From Zygnema cylindricum (lineage: Eukaryota; Streptophyta; Zygnematophyceae; Zygnematales; Zygnemataceae), in the NCBI GenBank assembly GCA_037447655.1, contig JBBHKE010001031.1, forward strand, positions 91,292-141,005: a DNA stretch of 49,714 nt, in the 5' to 3' direction. The position numbers and the translations under genes were made by a program. The notes under the pieces are model-generated. The model did no database searches and had not been told where the DNA came from. It worked only from the letters and a program-made list of their open reading frames with translations. Below, in pieces: positions 20,527 to 33,377 of this stretch (position 1 is the stretch's first letter; the number at the start of each line of letters is the position of its first letter).

Positions 20527-23326
20527 CTATATTAATGGTTGCCTTACTGTAATTTGATATTGCGATATACAATTTTGGGTAAGTTGTGACTGAAAGTTGT
20601 ATAGTGTGGCTTTTGCTGGAAAACAAAGTCTTCACGGTGAAATCTTGCCTGTATCATATATTACAATACACGATAGTACGGAGTAACCACAGATAGCGTT
20701 TTCCAACTGTACCCCCACTCTGAAACTATGCAATAAATGCATGAGCCTTGGATATGCATTCTTCCACTCATCGTTTATACCATACATGTGAAGACAGCAT
20801 ATCATCAACTTCGTCACATAATTATTCGTCACCATCCATTATTTCCAGATCCCATCCCACCTTTCCCGAAGTCCTATAGAGTTGCCAGTGGTCACATTTC
20901 CCAGACATAGTCATTAAGTTACTCGGCCTGACTCTGGTAAGATACTGATAATTTGGCAAGAACCATGCTTTGATATTTTGGTGAGGAAGATGACAGTACA
21001 CCGTAAATTATTATTAGTGTAAGCAACACTAATTCTGTACCAGTTTTTCCCAGCTCACTGGATACAAATTAGTGCTTACCAACATTAAAAGGTTTTTTTC
21101 TTACATCTAATTCTTTAAAACTTCATTCCCAACTTACATTTTAAAAATAACACTAAAATAACTCCTCATCATTAATTTCCTTAACATTAATAATGGTTCT
21201 AGGTCTAACATCGCAGCAAAGTTTTTTTGAACGACATAATGTTCAAAAAAGTAAAGTTGAGGGATTCCAAGCTCCATCTTCTCTTCTTCTTCATACAATT
21301 CTCAGACCTTACCAATTCCAGTTTCAGGCAAAAAAATATATATATCTTGTTATGAGTTATCGCATAAAGAGACGGATGAAAGTGACTCGAATGTAATAAT
21401 CACAATATCGCAAGGTTACTTTGGAGTTCCAAACAATAATATTCAAATGATGTTTCGTCAATTTGGAGGACGAATTGCAAATCAACATGATTCTTTAACA
21501 AACACTACACAGTTGCTGAAAAGCTTTGGGAATGATTTGATTTCTGCTAACGCTGTACCCATGAGCATGTTGTCAACAGAGATGAAATGTTATTTGTTTT
21601 TTTGTGCCTTTACAGTGTCTACACCCGGTCACGACTGCATTCACAATTGTACATAACAACGTTCCTAAAAAACAACATATTCTAAGGAAGAGTCCTAAAG
21701 AACACTCTTTTCATAGGGCAGAACTTGTTTTGTTAATTAGACATCACCATTTTCAGGCTCGGCGAAGATCAAATCGTTGAAATTTTTCCCTCAACCTTCT
21801 CAATTCTCCCAACGAACACCACTAAAAAAAAAGTGGAATACCGATATTTACTCAAATAGGTCTGAAATTTTGCTTGTGATCCCAAAAAACTTAGAAAAAA
21901 AACCTAAGGCAATGCCTATAAAGCACCCTAAAAAACCATATAACAGCACTGCATTCAGTCCCCTATCCTGGAGCTCCTGTCCCGCCTCACATCCATCACT
22001 GCCATTTTTCCTTCACTTTTTTCTCAAAATTTGACGAGGTTTAGGAAAAACTTCTTTGCAAAAATCGTTGAAGCACACATCGAAATCTGAAGTACACGAG
22101 AAGAGACGAAGTGCACTATTGACTCAGTCAGAAATGGTTGTTGGCGAGAAGAGGAATTAAATAGTCAAAGGGAAAGTATATAAGTGTTTGAGAAAAGGAT
22201 ATGATATACAGTTGTGAAATACTATGCAAGAATCGTCGCGATCAATGACATTTGATCAAGGACATTTGGTTGATTTTTGCCTAATAAAGGAAAAAAAGGA
22301 GGGCCCGTTTTGTTTGACGTGGTAAAGACAGGCGACATACACGTTAATGGAACCAGAAATGAATGGAATGGCAGTGCTCCCTTCTTTTTAGGACATTGTG
22401 AGTGTGGAAAAGGACAAATTTCAGGAATTCCCATCCTCACATCCTATTCTTGCTTATATTTTTAATTTTTCAAACATCAGTTAAGAGAGCAGTTCTTCAC
22501 AATTAAGTCTTTCAAACATTCCTCGAAAACTTTCAACAGTCCAAATCAGTGAAAGCCCTTTGTATGCTTTAGAAACAAGGACCAGAAATCATTGATCTGT
22601 CTCTGTTGATCAACATAGAGAGAGTCTGTTGCTAAAAAAAAAACCAGAGACCAAAATTCTTGATTAATGTAACAGGATTTTCAGTTATTCTACAAAATAA
22701 ATGTTGATTTCAGACTGAACTTATATTCATTCGTTCTGGTGTCAATCGACGTATGAGCATTAAAAGATATTAGAAAGAATTCATTTAAGAAAGAAGTAAA
22801 GTACGAATACAATTCTTAATGTAGGTTGAGATGACAATTCGACCACTATTTTCCAAAGTTCTCTAGTCTTGTCCATTAAAAGACAGCAAATCCTTGTCCA
22901 ACTTTGATAAATAAATGTTTCCTGGGAGTGATGTGTTTTCCGGGAATGTTGTACAGTATATCATAATGTGACCCTTTAAGGCTTACAATCCGTGCTTAGT
23001 GTGATATGAACGGGAACACTCGATGATATCAAAGTACGAAAAGTGTACGAAAAGTGAGATTGCGAAAAGGTGAAAATGAAAGGAAAAGTGAAAGCAAAAG
23101 AGTGAGATTAGATAACAATATTTTACAAAACCGGTCCTCTACGAATGTGCATTGCAAATATCCAGAGACAATATCAGTCTCAGGATATTTAGTCAAGAAT
23201 ATTTCTTTGTCCTTGTGGAATCAAGTCAATTTTCTTCCAACTAGTAATGGCTTTCTCCAATGCATCCTCAACGATATATAATCCTTAAAGAGATTCCAGT
23301 CATTGCCAGTTACCTTAGACTTGCAC

Positions 23327-23494
23327 TACACTGCCCATCGCTTTTATGTTCGACATTTTTTCGGGCACTCAAACATCTGTAAATTTTTTGTCAGCCGTTG
23401 GGATTTTTTAGGAGAGCAATCGAAAGGTAATTAACATGTGAGATGAGAAAAAGCACCAAAATAATGTTTAACCTTAAAAGTGATGGGCAGTGTA
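23327..23494. mobile_element. 168-bp inverted-repeat element
   Basis: Ends are TACACTGCCCATCGCTTTTATG and CCTTAAAAGTGATGGGCAGTGTA, TA-edged. Confidence 0.75.
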
Positions 23495-24509
23495 TCGTCA
23501 AATTTCAGCGGAGAAATGAAAATTAGGGCTGGACTCTAGATACATTGAAGTATTTTAAACCTAAAGATGTCAAGATCCTACTGCCTTCTCTTGTCCAAAA
23601 GAACGTCATCATATGCTCGTGTAAGTAATGTGGGACTGGCAGGGGTTATTTGCTTGAATTGGTTCATTTTCTTTTCTTACTTGGACACATTCAAGAAAGT
23701 GTGCAATCCATAATACACCGCATGAAGTTTAACTAAGAATGTTTGATTGACCTATTTGGGGCGACTACTTATATAATAATAATACGATTTAATTCAATTG
23801 CTTTGCATAGCTGATGGTGGACTTGCATGGATCATTTGTCTAAGCTAGATTCAATCCTCAAACTACTGAATTGAAGTTTATAGAACCCTCACGGATTCTG
23901 CGAATTTAAACCACAAACATTCAACTGATTTATTTAACGATAAGCAATAAACCAGGATTATCTTGGTTGACAATCAAACCCTTACTCATCTAAGCATGAA
24001 AACAGAGTTCAATTGACACAATTAGGTTATTTATCCAGTTGCATTTGTTCACCATATGATTAAAGTAAGCAATCTGGAATGGATTTTGAACTGGCGAGGT
24101 CATGTGATAAGGAAGCAGAAAACGGTCGGCTCTAACAAATCGGAGGTTTATGATACAACGCGGGTGAACAAATGGCATCAAGGGTGCAATCAGTCTTCCT
24201 TAAGTCACCTTGCAAATTTCACTGACAGGGTGCAACTCATTTTTCAATTTGTGAATCGGTTGACAAGAGTTTAATATCAGCGTGTCAACGAGCTCATGTT
24301 AAAGTCAGAGAGGAAATTAAACGTGAAGTGTTTGATTACTTCGTGGTGAAAGGGGAGATACCATGGGGAGATACCATAAAGACTGAGCATGTCAACGAGC
24401 TCGTAATAAATTCAGAGAACTTCAACTTGCAGTGTTTGGTTACTTCGTGGGTGAAAGTGGGCATACCATGAAGACTGACGATGACATGTCGTGAAGACTC
24501 GACTCTCCC

Positions 24510-27500
24510 TCACGAAGTTTTGTTTTGCTGTTGTTGCTGTTGCATTTGCTGAAGAAGAGCAGCTGCCAGTTGGAGTGTAGCCTGAAACCTTTTAGCCTCT
24601 GCTTCACCTTGAGGCTGAGCCGGAAAAACAGAATCATTCGAATTTCCTAACTGCTGGTGTGTCTGAGTCTGAGGCTGAGACTGAGACTGAGACTGGGACT
24701 GAGACTGAGGCTGAGGCTGAGACTGAGGCTGAGGCTGAGGCTGAGGTTGAGGCTGAGGTTGAGATTGAGAATGAGATTGAGACTGGGACTGGTTGGTTGG
24801 AGGGTGGACCTGTGATCCATGACCTTCCCACTGCCCCTGCATTCCCTGGTGCATGTGTTGTAAAGGAGGCTGTATTTGGTGCTGTTGAGGAGTTGACTGA
24901 ATGGAATTAGAACCAAAGGGTTGTTGCTGTTGTGAATAAGATTGAGACATTGGTTGAGACATTGGTTGTGACGGGAGAGGAGGCCAGTGCTGTGAGGGAG
25001 GAGGAGGAGCCTGTTGGGCCGGCGGCTGTGTAACAGGAAGAGGCTGTTGAGGAAATGATGAGGGTTGAAGAGGGGTGGTAAGAACTTGCGGTTGCTGTTG
25101 TTGGGTAGAAACAAATCCACTACTCTGTTGTTGTTGTTGTTGGGTGGGCATAAGAACTTGCTGTCTTTGGGACAACATAGCCGCCAATTGGGCAAGTTGG
25201 TCTGAAGGAAGTTGAAGGGGAGGATTGGGATTCCCCTGAGTTACAGAACGAGGAGGTTGAGGTAATGTAGACTGAGATGGGAACTGTTGTACGGATTGGG
25301 CAGTTTGAAAACCGCCTAGAGGAGGTTGTTGTTGTGACTGTTGTTGAAAAGACCCACCTGGTAGAGGTGCAATTGACTGCAATTGAGGTGGTCCTGTAAT
25401 TGGTGTAGACGGCTGGTGTGACTGTTGATGAGAGGAACTTTGGAGGTAAGGATAACCATCTTGCTGTTGTTGTGGAAAAGGAGGACGAATTGTTCCCGAA
25501 CTTTGTTGAGAATCCTGAGAGGGAGGTTGAGGTTGCCACATTGGTCCTCCTCCTTGGGTTCCAAACGGGATTGGAGCCTGAGGTCTAGGTAAAGAAGGAA
25601 TCGGTTGTGGCCCTAAACCTGAAACCGGTCCTGTATCGGAACGCAAATTTTGGGCCCCTTGACCTGAAAGAGGTCCAGGTACACTTCCTGGGAGAGAGAG
25701 AGGCTGATTTGTTACAGGTGGAGTGGAGGTAGAGGGTGTCGGTGGCCTCAACTGAGAAGTTCCTGTCAGTGGGATAAGGGCAGAGAGAGATGAAATTACG
25801 TCGGCTGAAAGACCCTGTGGTAAGGCTTGCTGGGGATTGGAGACAGGGGGACCAGTTTGTGATGTAGAAAGAGGAGGATGTTGAGATTGCTGTGATTGGC
25901 TTGGAGTTTGAGTCAGGGCAGACGGGACAGGAATTTGGGCTGGAACAGGAACTAAACTTGGAGGCTGAGGAGGTACCGAGGAGGGAGGCTGTAATTGTGG
26001 GGGTGTACCTCTCACTGGAGAAAATGGTGGGCCTGAAGATGAAGAAACATGTGTATCGGGAAGGTTTGGAGGCTGTACGAGTTGAGAGGGAGGAGGAGGG
26101 AGAAGTTGAGGTTGTGCCGAAGGAGGATGTCCCATGCTCAAGGCAACACCAAAAAGGGCATCTCTTCGAGGGACTTTCAGCACTTGTTGTGAAAAGTCAG
26201 AAGGAGGTACCAGGAATAGTGTGGATCCATCAAGTAATTTAGCTACTCCTGCACGCCGTTTCTCCCCCAAGTATTGCACAAAATCCTCATAAGGAGGAAT
26301 ATCGGCATTTTCTGCAGGAACAAGAGCTACTACTCCAAAGTCTTGGGCCATGTTTATATGCTTTGCCAATACATCCAAGTCCGTTCGAGCGGTACAGTTA
26401 ATAACCTCAGGTCTGTTGCAAAACATACACCAAAATATAAGCTACTGTAAGTCACCAAAAAAACGAAACAGTCACTTCATGCAACAATTTCCTGACGTTC
26501 TAAATTGAAAATAGCATACTCATGCAATCCACTTGTGATACCCACATGTGCCTTTCCTTCAAATAAGGAGATAGCATCATGGAGGTAGTGGAAATCTCAA
26601 GGCAAAACTTTATCCTTAACAAGTAGTGGCCAGTTAACTTGTAGAAAAAAAGAAATGTTAATAATCTATGCAAATTGATGCACTAAACAGGTTTGGTGTT
26701 TCTTTTTGAACTGATTTTGGCAAAGTTATCACTTTTGATTTACTGACATCGAATCAAAATCCCCGGCTTGAGTTAAAATAGGCTGAACAGAAAAACTGTG
26801 CATATTACACCCCTTTGTGGTTTGCAGACAGGCATCTCCTAAAGTGTAACATAAATAATAGCTTAACATTCACCCAACAAAGACAGTTGGTATATTGATC
26901 TAAGTTTAGTTTACTAAGTGTGTTCTGTTTATGTGTCATATCTCCACATGTACAACCAATAACAATACTGTACATGATGCATTTCTAAAGGCCCCTCTTC
27001 ACCCCCAAAATTACTTATTCGAGTAAGTAATACTACTTACCATAGTAAGTAATATTACTTATTATTAATCCACATACAGAGATTGGCAACCCATTCACCA
27101 AAATGAAGCAAAAGATTACAGTCGACAAGTGCAGTAAAATAAATTTTTGAAAGCACACATCAGTCAAAAAAGAATGCTACCGGTCAAAAGTTACGGTATA
27201 AGTAAACAAAGTACAGTTTCGATAAAACTCACATAGCATTATCGATGCCCTTTCCAATAGCATATGCTCGAGCTCTGCAAATAAGTGTCCCTCCTTTTGC
27301 AAGTGAACCAACCCAAAGCCCAGGTGCCGATTCAGTGACAGGTCTCTCCGTTGAGGATCCAAACTGGGGACTCCCACTACGCCCAGACGGACCTGGTAAT
27401 GGCTGCCTTGCACTTGTTTCCCCAGAAAGACTATTTCGAGATCCCAAAGCTGGAGGTTGTGATCCACGAAGACCTATTTCTGCGTGGAGAGGCCCACCTC

Positions 27501-30500
27501 CACTTCGTAGTGGAGGTACAGGTCCAGAAAGGGACCCAGAGAGAGGGACAGGGCGTTCACTTCCATGCTCAAATCCTCGTCGGACTCTATCAGAAGGGGC
27601 AAAAGGGACTCCATCATCAAAAGGCATATCCATAAATGAACCAAAACGTCTCCTCTTCACTTCTCTATCGCTATGACCCCGAAAGTTATCCTCCTCTCCC
27701 CCCGGCCCTTCCTGCCAGTCATCATAACCAGGATGTGTAACTCCTCGTGGACCTAATCCTCCTCGACTGATTGGAGGAGGTAAGAAATCTCCATCGTCGA
27801 CACTAATTCCATCAGGTCCAAACCTTCTCGAACCTCCTCCGCCGCCTCCTCTCCCCATCGGCAATTCTCTTCTTGGTGGAAGTCGGTCCTGTGGGCTTAC
27901 AGGCCTAAACGGCCCAGGCATTCCGATAACACGTTCATCAAAATTGTGACGAATAGAGGGAGGAGGTTCTCGATATCCTGGCTCATCACGAATAGAATCA
28001 GGATGACCGACAGGGAGAGACTTTGAAAATTTTATGTGTACACGAGGATCGTCAAATAGTTTACCACGTAATGCTTGTTTTGCTCTAGCGGCATCTTCCA
28101 ACCGTGAGAATTGGACAAAAGCATAAGTTCTTCCTGGAAATGTTTTGATTCGAACAATTTCACCAAATGACCGAAACTCTCTATGTAAAATCTCTTCGTC
28201 TACATGAATGTACAATGGAAAGCCTATCCAAAGCACTTCGCTAGGATCACCTTCGTTTGCCTCAGTTCCTCCACCCTGATCACCGTACCAAAAGAAAAAC
28301 ACGACATGTTTTTTAGGGTTTCTTAGAACACCAAATTTGTGATCATTGTTAACATTAAATGATGCGTTTCCTAGTCTTTAAGAAAAACATGTCCACAATT
28401 CCCAAGAGCGTAGCAACCTTCTAAACTAATTTAAAATTTGGTTTATTCACATCTCCGTCTAAAGGGTACACTCTCTACAACCTAGAGTTGGAAAAGGTCA
28501 AAAGGGCTGTACTGCCCTTCCAAGCAACTCAGAAAATCTAAATGAGGCAGCTCTCTGAACATGTCAATACTCAGAAATTTCTTTATAAGCATTCAAAACA
28601 CCACACCAAACACCAGTAATAACCTTTGACTGACATCGACAAAAGAAAACAAAACAAAATCATAACAAAATAGAAATAAAAACTGCAGAAAATTGCTAAC
28701 CTCTAATGCTGGATGGTGTGTCCGATCTCTTTCACTGTCACGACGACGGCCAGAATCCCCTGGAGTTTGCGGATGTTCTTTTGACCTCTCTCTCTCGTCA
28801 AATGGAGGGCCGCGACCATCCTGCAAGGATCCACCCAGTTATAGACCACCCGTTTTTAGTTGTCATTCCATAAGCGTAAATTAAATTAAGAATAAAACCA
28901 CAAATACAGGTCAAGCTGTGCCAAACCTTTCACAAAATTCAATAAAAAAGAGAACTCCAACTTACATCGCCATCTCTACAAGCAACAAAGATATAAAAAA
29001 ATAGGTGAAACTGCCAGGCTCCATAAAATCACTACGTCAAGGAAGCATCTGTACATGAAAGCACACACTAACAGCAATCAACGGTGAACTTAAAAAAAAA
29101 AACGAAAAAAAACTGTGCAGTAGAAAATAATCCATGTTCAAGAAATCTCATTTGCCCCTCTTCTGAAAGCTGTGACAAGAAAGAAAAGCAAAGAACTACA
29201 CAGTAGAACAAGAAAACTGTGTCCAGAAAAATGTGTTCAATTTCACCTTGGCCCCTCTGTATGCTGTACGGCCATACTCGACTCTCAAAGCCTCGTCTCC
29301 AAGAACCTTCCCATTTAGACCCTCAACTGCTGCCACGGCATCGTCTTGCTGGGCATAATCGACATGGGCACAATTTCGATCTCTTATAAAGCGAAAATCT
29401 TCAAGTCGGCCATAACGTTGAAATTCAGATTCCAACTGCTGTCGCGTCACACTTGGTGAGATTCCTCCTACCCAGAGGTGCTTACTGGGCCTCGCTTGCT
29501 GTTGCATTGAACAAAAAACAGAAAAGGTTACAAAAGAAGGAAGGAGAGAGGGGAAAGAAGGAAGGATCAGGAAAGAGGAAGTAGCAAAGCGAGGAAGTGC
29601 AAGAAATAGATACTCGATACACATACAGTATCTAAATTTTTTAGAAAATCAGTAAAATAAAACAGCAAATAACACTATTCAAACATCTACTGGGCAGAGC
29701 AACAGCAAGCACAATCACCAGTCAAGACAAAAAAAAATAGAAAATCTCATCAAAGCGAAACGAAAAAAAAAAAAAAAAACACTTACCCCTTTGGCAAACT
29801 CGATTCTGATAGGAAGACCGCCCTTGATAGTTATTCCTTGCAAAGCCCGCTTTGCGTCCGCGGCTTCGTCTATACTTCGGAAATTTACAAAAGCATAGTT
29901 TCTCAGTCCATATACTGTGGCACTCTCTACCCCTCCGTATTTCCCGAATCGCTCCATTAACATGTCGTCTGTTACGTCTGGTCCTACATTCCCCACCCAA
30001 AGGTGACGTGACGGAGCCGATGAGGCGTCTTCATCCCTAAACCGACTTTCACGATCTCGAGAGGGAGGCAAATCATGGGGAGGAGGAGGGCCATATCTTC
30101 GATCGTCCAATCGCATTCTATCTTCGGCTCGAGGGCCATGGTCAACAGGAAAAGTTCCCTTAAAAGGACCATCCTGAAACAATACATAACAAACATAAGA
30201 CAAAAGTATCGACCAAATAGCAAAACATCCACAGGACATCAAAAGAAGAACAAAAACATAAAAGTTGTCAGGTCCAGATATTCAATTAATACACAAATGA
30301 TAACAGAAAAAAAAACTATAACTGACAAAGAAAGGAGAAGAGGTATAATCAAGGGATAATAACGAAGGCAAAAGATGTGCAAAAAAAATAAAATAAGGGT
30401 TAATCAACAATGTTTAGTAATAAGAGCAAATCTTAAAATAGGCTTCTATATGAAATTTAAGCAGCTTATTGTTTCTTTTCTTCCTATCCATGTCTCATCT

Positions 30501-30927
30501 TTGTACGTGTCAACTTCCTTCTTCTATTCCGTCCCCCTTCCCTATTTTCTTCCCTTCAATCTCCCCCTCCTTGCGCCGTTTCTCCCTCTCCCAATAACCA
30601 CACTAATCGCTCTCCTCTTCTCTCTCCCTCCCTCACTCTCGCACTCTTCTCCCTAACTCCCCAAACTATCCTTCTCTCCCTCTGGCACATGAAATCAACC
30701 ATGTGGACATACAAAAGAAAAAAAAAACATAACTGCTTTATACGGAAAACAAAACCCTAATTTTCATTATTCAAGAATCTTTATCTTTTCCCTTTACGTG
30801 GGAGAAAAGCACTTACACCAAACACGCCTGCCATAGCGTTGTGACGTCCACTGTAGGCAAGCTCACGGCGGTCCTCAGGAAACATTGGCTCCGGTCTATA
30901 ATCCATGTCTCTAAGAGACGCAGCCAT
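24510..30927 (-). CDS. FPA: FPA/SPEN-like RNA-binding protein: three RRMs, SPOC domain, Q/P-rich tail
   Basis: Six exons on the minus strand: 30927-30817, 30173-29787, 29498-29247, 28820-28701, 28275-27233, 26412-24510. They sum to 3816 nt (1271 residues plus stop) with matching phases. RRM1 (about 94-165) starts SRHLWVGNVG and has RNYAFVNF. RRM2 (about 172-245) starts SKHLWVGGIS. RRM3 (about 303-380) has VLWIGFPLYI and RTYAFVQF. The SPOC domain (about 612-725) begins PGLWVGSLAKGGTLICRARA and is split by the last intron. The C-terminal half is Q/P/S-rich, with Q runs and an alternating SQSQPQPQ stretch. Plant FPA binds nascent RNA and promotes 3'-end cleavage and polyadenylation in the nucleus. 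The three-RRM plus SPOC order matches it. The start is the ATG at 30927; an upstream in-frame ATG at 30975 would add 16 hydrophobic residues and is less likely. Confidence 0.88.
24660..24790 (-). repeat. Coding microsatellite for the SQ/PQ tail of the FPA-like protein
   Basis: The plus strand shows repeated ctgagg/ctgaga hexamers. On the minus strand these encode about 40 residues of alternating Q with S or P. The tract remains in frame with the large last exon, so it is translated. Hexamer purity suggests length variation between individuals. Confidence 0.85.
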
Positions 30928-31233
30928 GAAATAAAGGGAGAAAGAAAGTTGGAGAAAGAAAGTTGGAGAAAGCACACAGCTTATGTAGTTTGGTGATGGA
31001 CAGATGGAGTCAAAAAGTGCACAGTCTCAGGTACGCGTGGCGCTCTGCAGCAGCATAGAAAGTACGTACTACATTCTGTATTGACGGCTCAGATTACATC
31101 TGACAGTAGGTCGACCAGTAACGTGAAACGACGGTACGGCGCTTGCGACAAGAAAATACGTTTTCCAGATCATGTTTCATTCTCCGTCAGCCACTCATAT
31201 CTCTCCGAAGTCCGAATTTTCGAAACTCAATAC

Positions 31234-31443
31234 TACACCTTGAATCGTTATTACTTATTAGCGTATAGAAATTATTAGTGTAAAGAAAAAATTAGCATCA
31301 TTCATTATAATTTAGTGCCAGGAGACGTGGCAGGCTATGGTCCACTTCCTTAAATAGTGTAATTTATTATATTTAAGGTATCAATGTCAAAATTTTGGGG
31401 TGCCGATATAGCGTACATAAGGCTAATAACGATTCACGGTGTA
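31234..31443. mobile_element. 210-bp inverted-repeat element
   Basis: Ends are TACACCTTGAATCGTTATTAC and GGCTAATAACGATTCACGGTGTA. It contains the ggggtgccgatata block near the right end. Confidence 0.7.
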
Positions 31444-31451
31444 CTGTACAG

Positions 31452-31829
31452 TACACCGCGAATCGTAATTAGAGTAAATTACTCTAATTCGGTCGCTCGA
31501 AATTTCGACTCTATCACATGAAATAGAGTAGATGATTCTAATTTTTTCATTATTCTATTTAAGGTAAAGTTTAATTACCGTTTTTAATTCTAATATAGGT
31601 TCGTTTTAAATAGTGTGGAGTACGGACGACCTCCAACCGTGCAAAATTGTACTTTATTAAGTAAAAAAGTACAAATAATGATTTAATACAGGCCGTTATC
31701 ATGTAACTGCGTTTTAACAAACCGTGTAGTGCAAACGTCATAGTGACGATAAACTGTACGTTTTGCCATATTCTGTACGAATACCTTATTTACAGTAGAG
31801 GATATTAGCGTGCCAAATTAGAGTACTTA
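31452..31829. mobile_element. Truncated copy of the 504-bp element
   Basis: Starts TACACCGCGAATCGTAATTAGAG and matches the copy at 32874 almost base for base to gccaaattagagtactta, where similarity stops abruptly. It lacks its own right terminus. A right-end-like sequence (gacgctaatagcgattggcgatgta) does occur at 32850-32875, so 31452-32875 might be one larger element. Confidence 0.7.
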
Positions 31830-32205
31830 GGGCATGGTTACATCAGGAGGTCTCTGTAATAGTACGGACAGCAAAATTTCTGTATTACAGAGGCCTCGGT
31901 TACATCGCGTATCGTCTGTAAATAAGATTTTACATACGTGTTCTGATTTGAGTGGTTCCACGTAAGTCGACGATCAAATCTCTAAAATCGCAAAGATTTG
32001 GAAACCGACCACTTTCGTGTGAAAATCCGTACTTGCGTATTTCGTACGTGTACTTCGCAAGTGTACCGCGTCAATGTACCTCAGAGATCTCCTTCACTCC
32101 GCTGACTTTCAGGAAAAAATCGTAATTCTTTTCGGCAAAAATTTTACGGTCACCTTATCCGAAGGCACGTGACTTTGGGGGAGTGTAAAAAATTTCATTT
32201 TTCAN

Positions 32206-32215
32206 NNNNNNNNNT
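32206..32215. other. Assembly gap (10 N)
   Basis: Ten undefined bases lie between the two near-identical transposon copies. Confidence 0.99.
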
Positions 32216-32266
32216 CCTCTCCGATTTCTCAGTGACTGCGACAAGTTTGAGAGTTGGAGAGAGAAG

Positions 32267-32408
32267 TTAGAGGTAGACTGCCTCGGCTTCTTTCTTTCTA
32301 TTCAGACCTAGAAAATACTTAAAACCATTAATTTCTACAAAGGAGATGCGGTTTGCCTTTGCGTCTATTGTCGGGTCGACGTGAAATGGCATCGGAACCT
32401 TAAGACCC
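32267..32408 (-). CDS. Unassigned terminal-exon-like fragment
   Basis: On the minus strand, a pyrimidine tract and tttgcag acceptor precede a 47-residue open stretch (GLKVPMPFHVDPTIDA, then SFVEINGFKYFLGLN) ending in taa at 32269-32267. It reads like protein, but I recognise no family. It lies 50 bases from a run of N (32206-32215) and between two copies of the same transposon. It could be the last exon of a gene whose other exons are missing from the assembly, or a gene piece captured by a transposon. Confidence 0.3.
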
Positions 32409-32873
32409 CTGCAAAAAAAAAAATCCGTACAGGATGGAAACAGACAAAACAAAACAAACTGTGTACTTCTCTTTGTCGTATTAAACAAAAACGAACAAAA
32501 CATAGCGAATCGTGTGCATTTCCACGTAGCTTGAAATTGTTTGAAAATTTTCGAAAATTACGGCACGTGCGAATATATGTTCCTACCTAATTTTAAAACA
32601 CATCGCGCATGTTTTTTAAACATAAGGTTGAAGTTGACGTTTTTTGTAGTCGAAGTGGGTCAAAAAACACAAGACAACAAATTTTCGTACATCCTAAGAT
32701 TGAGGATGACGCAAATTGTACTCTACAAATTTGGTATTCCTTCGTACGGTCGGAACTTAGGCAGTACGGCGCTAAGTTTTACTGCAAAACGACAGAAAAA
32801 AACCCTTGCTTATGCACATGGGGACATACCCTAAATCATTTACTTTAATTGACGCTAATAGCGATTGGCGATG

Positions 32874-33377
32874 TACACCACGAATCGTAATTAGAGTAAA
32901 TTACTCTAATTCGGTCGCTCGAAATTTCGACTCTATCACATGAAAGAGTAAATGATTATAATTTTTTCATTTTTCTTTTTAAGGTAAAGTTTAATTAGCG
33001 TTTTTAATTCTAATATAGGTTCGTTTTAAATAGTGTGGAGTACGGACGACCTCCAACCGTGCAAAATTGTACTTTATTAAGTAAAAAAGTACAAATAATG
33101 ATTTAATACAGGCCGTTATCATGTAACTGCGTTTTAACAAACCGTGTAGTGCAAACGTCATAGTGACGATAAACTGTACGTTTTGCCATATTCTGTACGA
33201 ATACCTTATTTACAGTAGAGGATATTAGCGTGCCAAATTAGAGTACTTAAATAAATTAGAGTAAAACTTCATAGTTGAAAAAGCTCTATCACATAAATTA
33301 GCGTTCATTACTCTAATTAATTTTTTTAGTTTTTGTACTCTAATTTTTTCATTACTCTAATTACGATTCGCGGTGTA
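32874..33377. mobile_element. Complete 504-bp inverted-repeat element (long class)
   Basis: Ends are TACACCACGAATCGTAATTAGAGTAAATTACTC and ATTACTCTAATTACGATTCGCGGTGTA. Interior block aaatagtgtggagtacggacgacc is shared with the copies at 790 and 41889. Confidence 0.85.

Larger units (their letters stand above)
18517..24509. other. Intergenic region between two convergent genes
   Basis: About 6 kb between the ends of the fusion gene and the FPA-like gene. It holds a purine tract (18830-19000), a 686-bp transposon (19841-20526), a possible degraded left end near 20998 (tacaccgtaaattattattagtg) and a 168-bp element (23327-23494). Short open frames here show no family motif or splice support. Confidence 0.7.

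Noticed and set aside
21193-22034. Short plus-strand open frames after the transposon at 19841
   Set aside because: 60-85 residues, no recognisable motif, no consistent splice links, AT-rich intergenic composition.
25120-27676. Long open frames overlapping the FPA-like gene in other frames or on the plus strand
   Set aside because: Shadows of the Q/P-rich and R/G-rich coding sequence; the minus-strand frame has the RRM and SPOC motifs.
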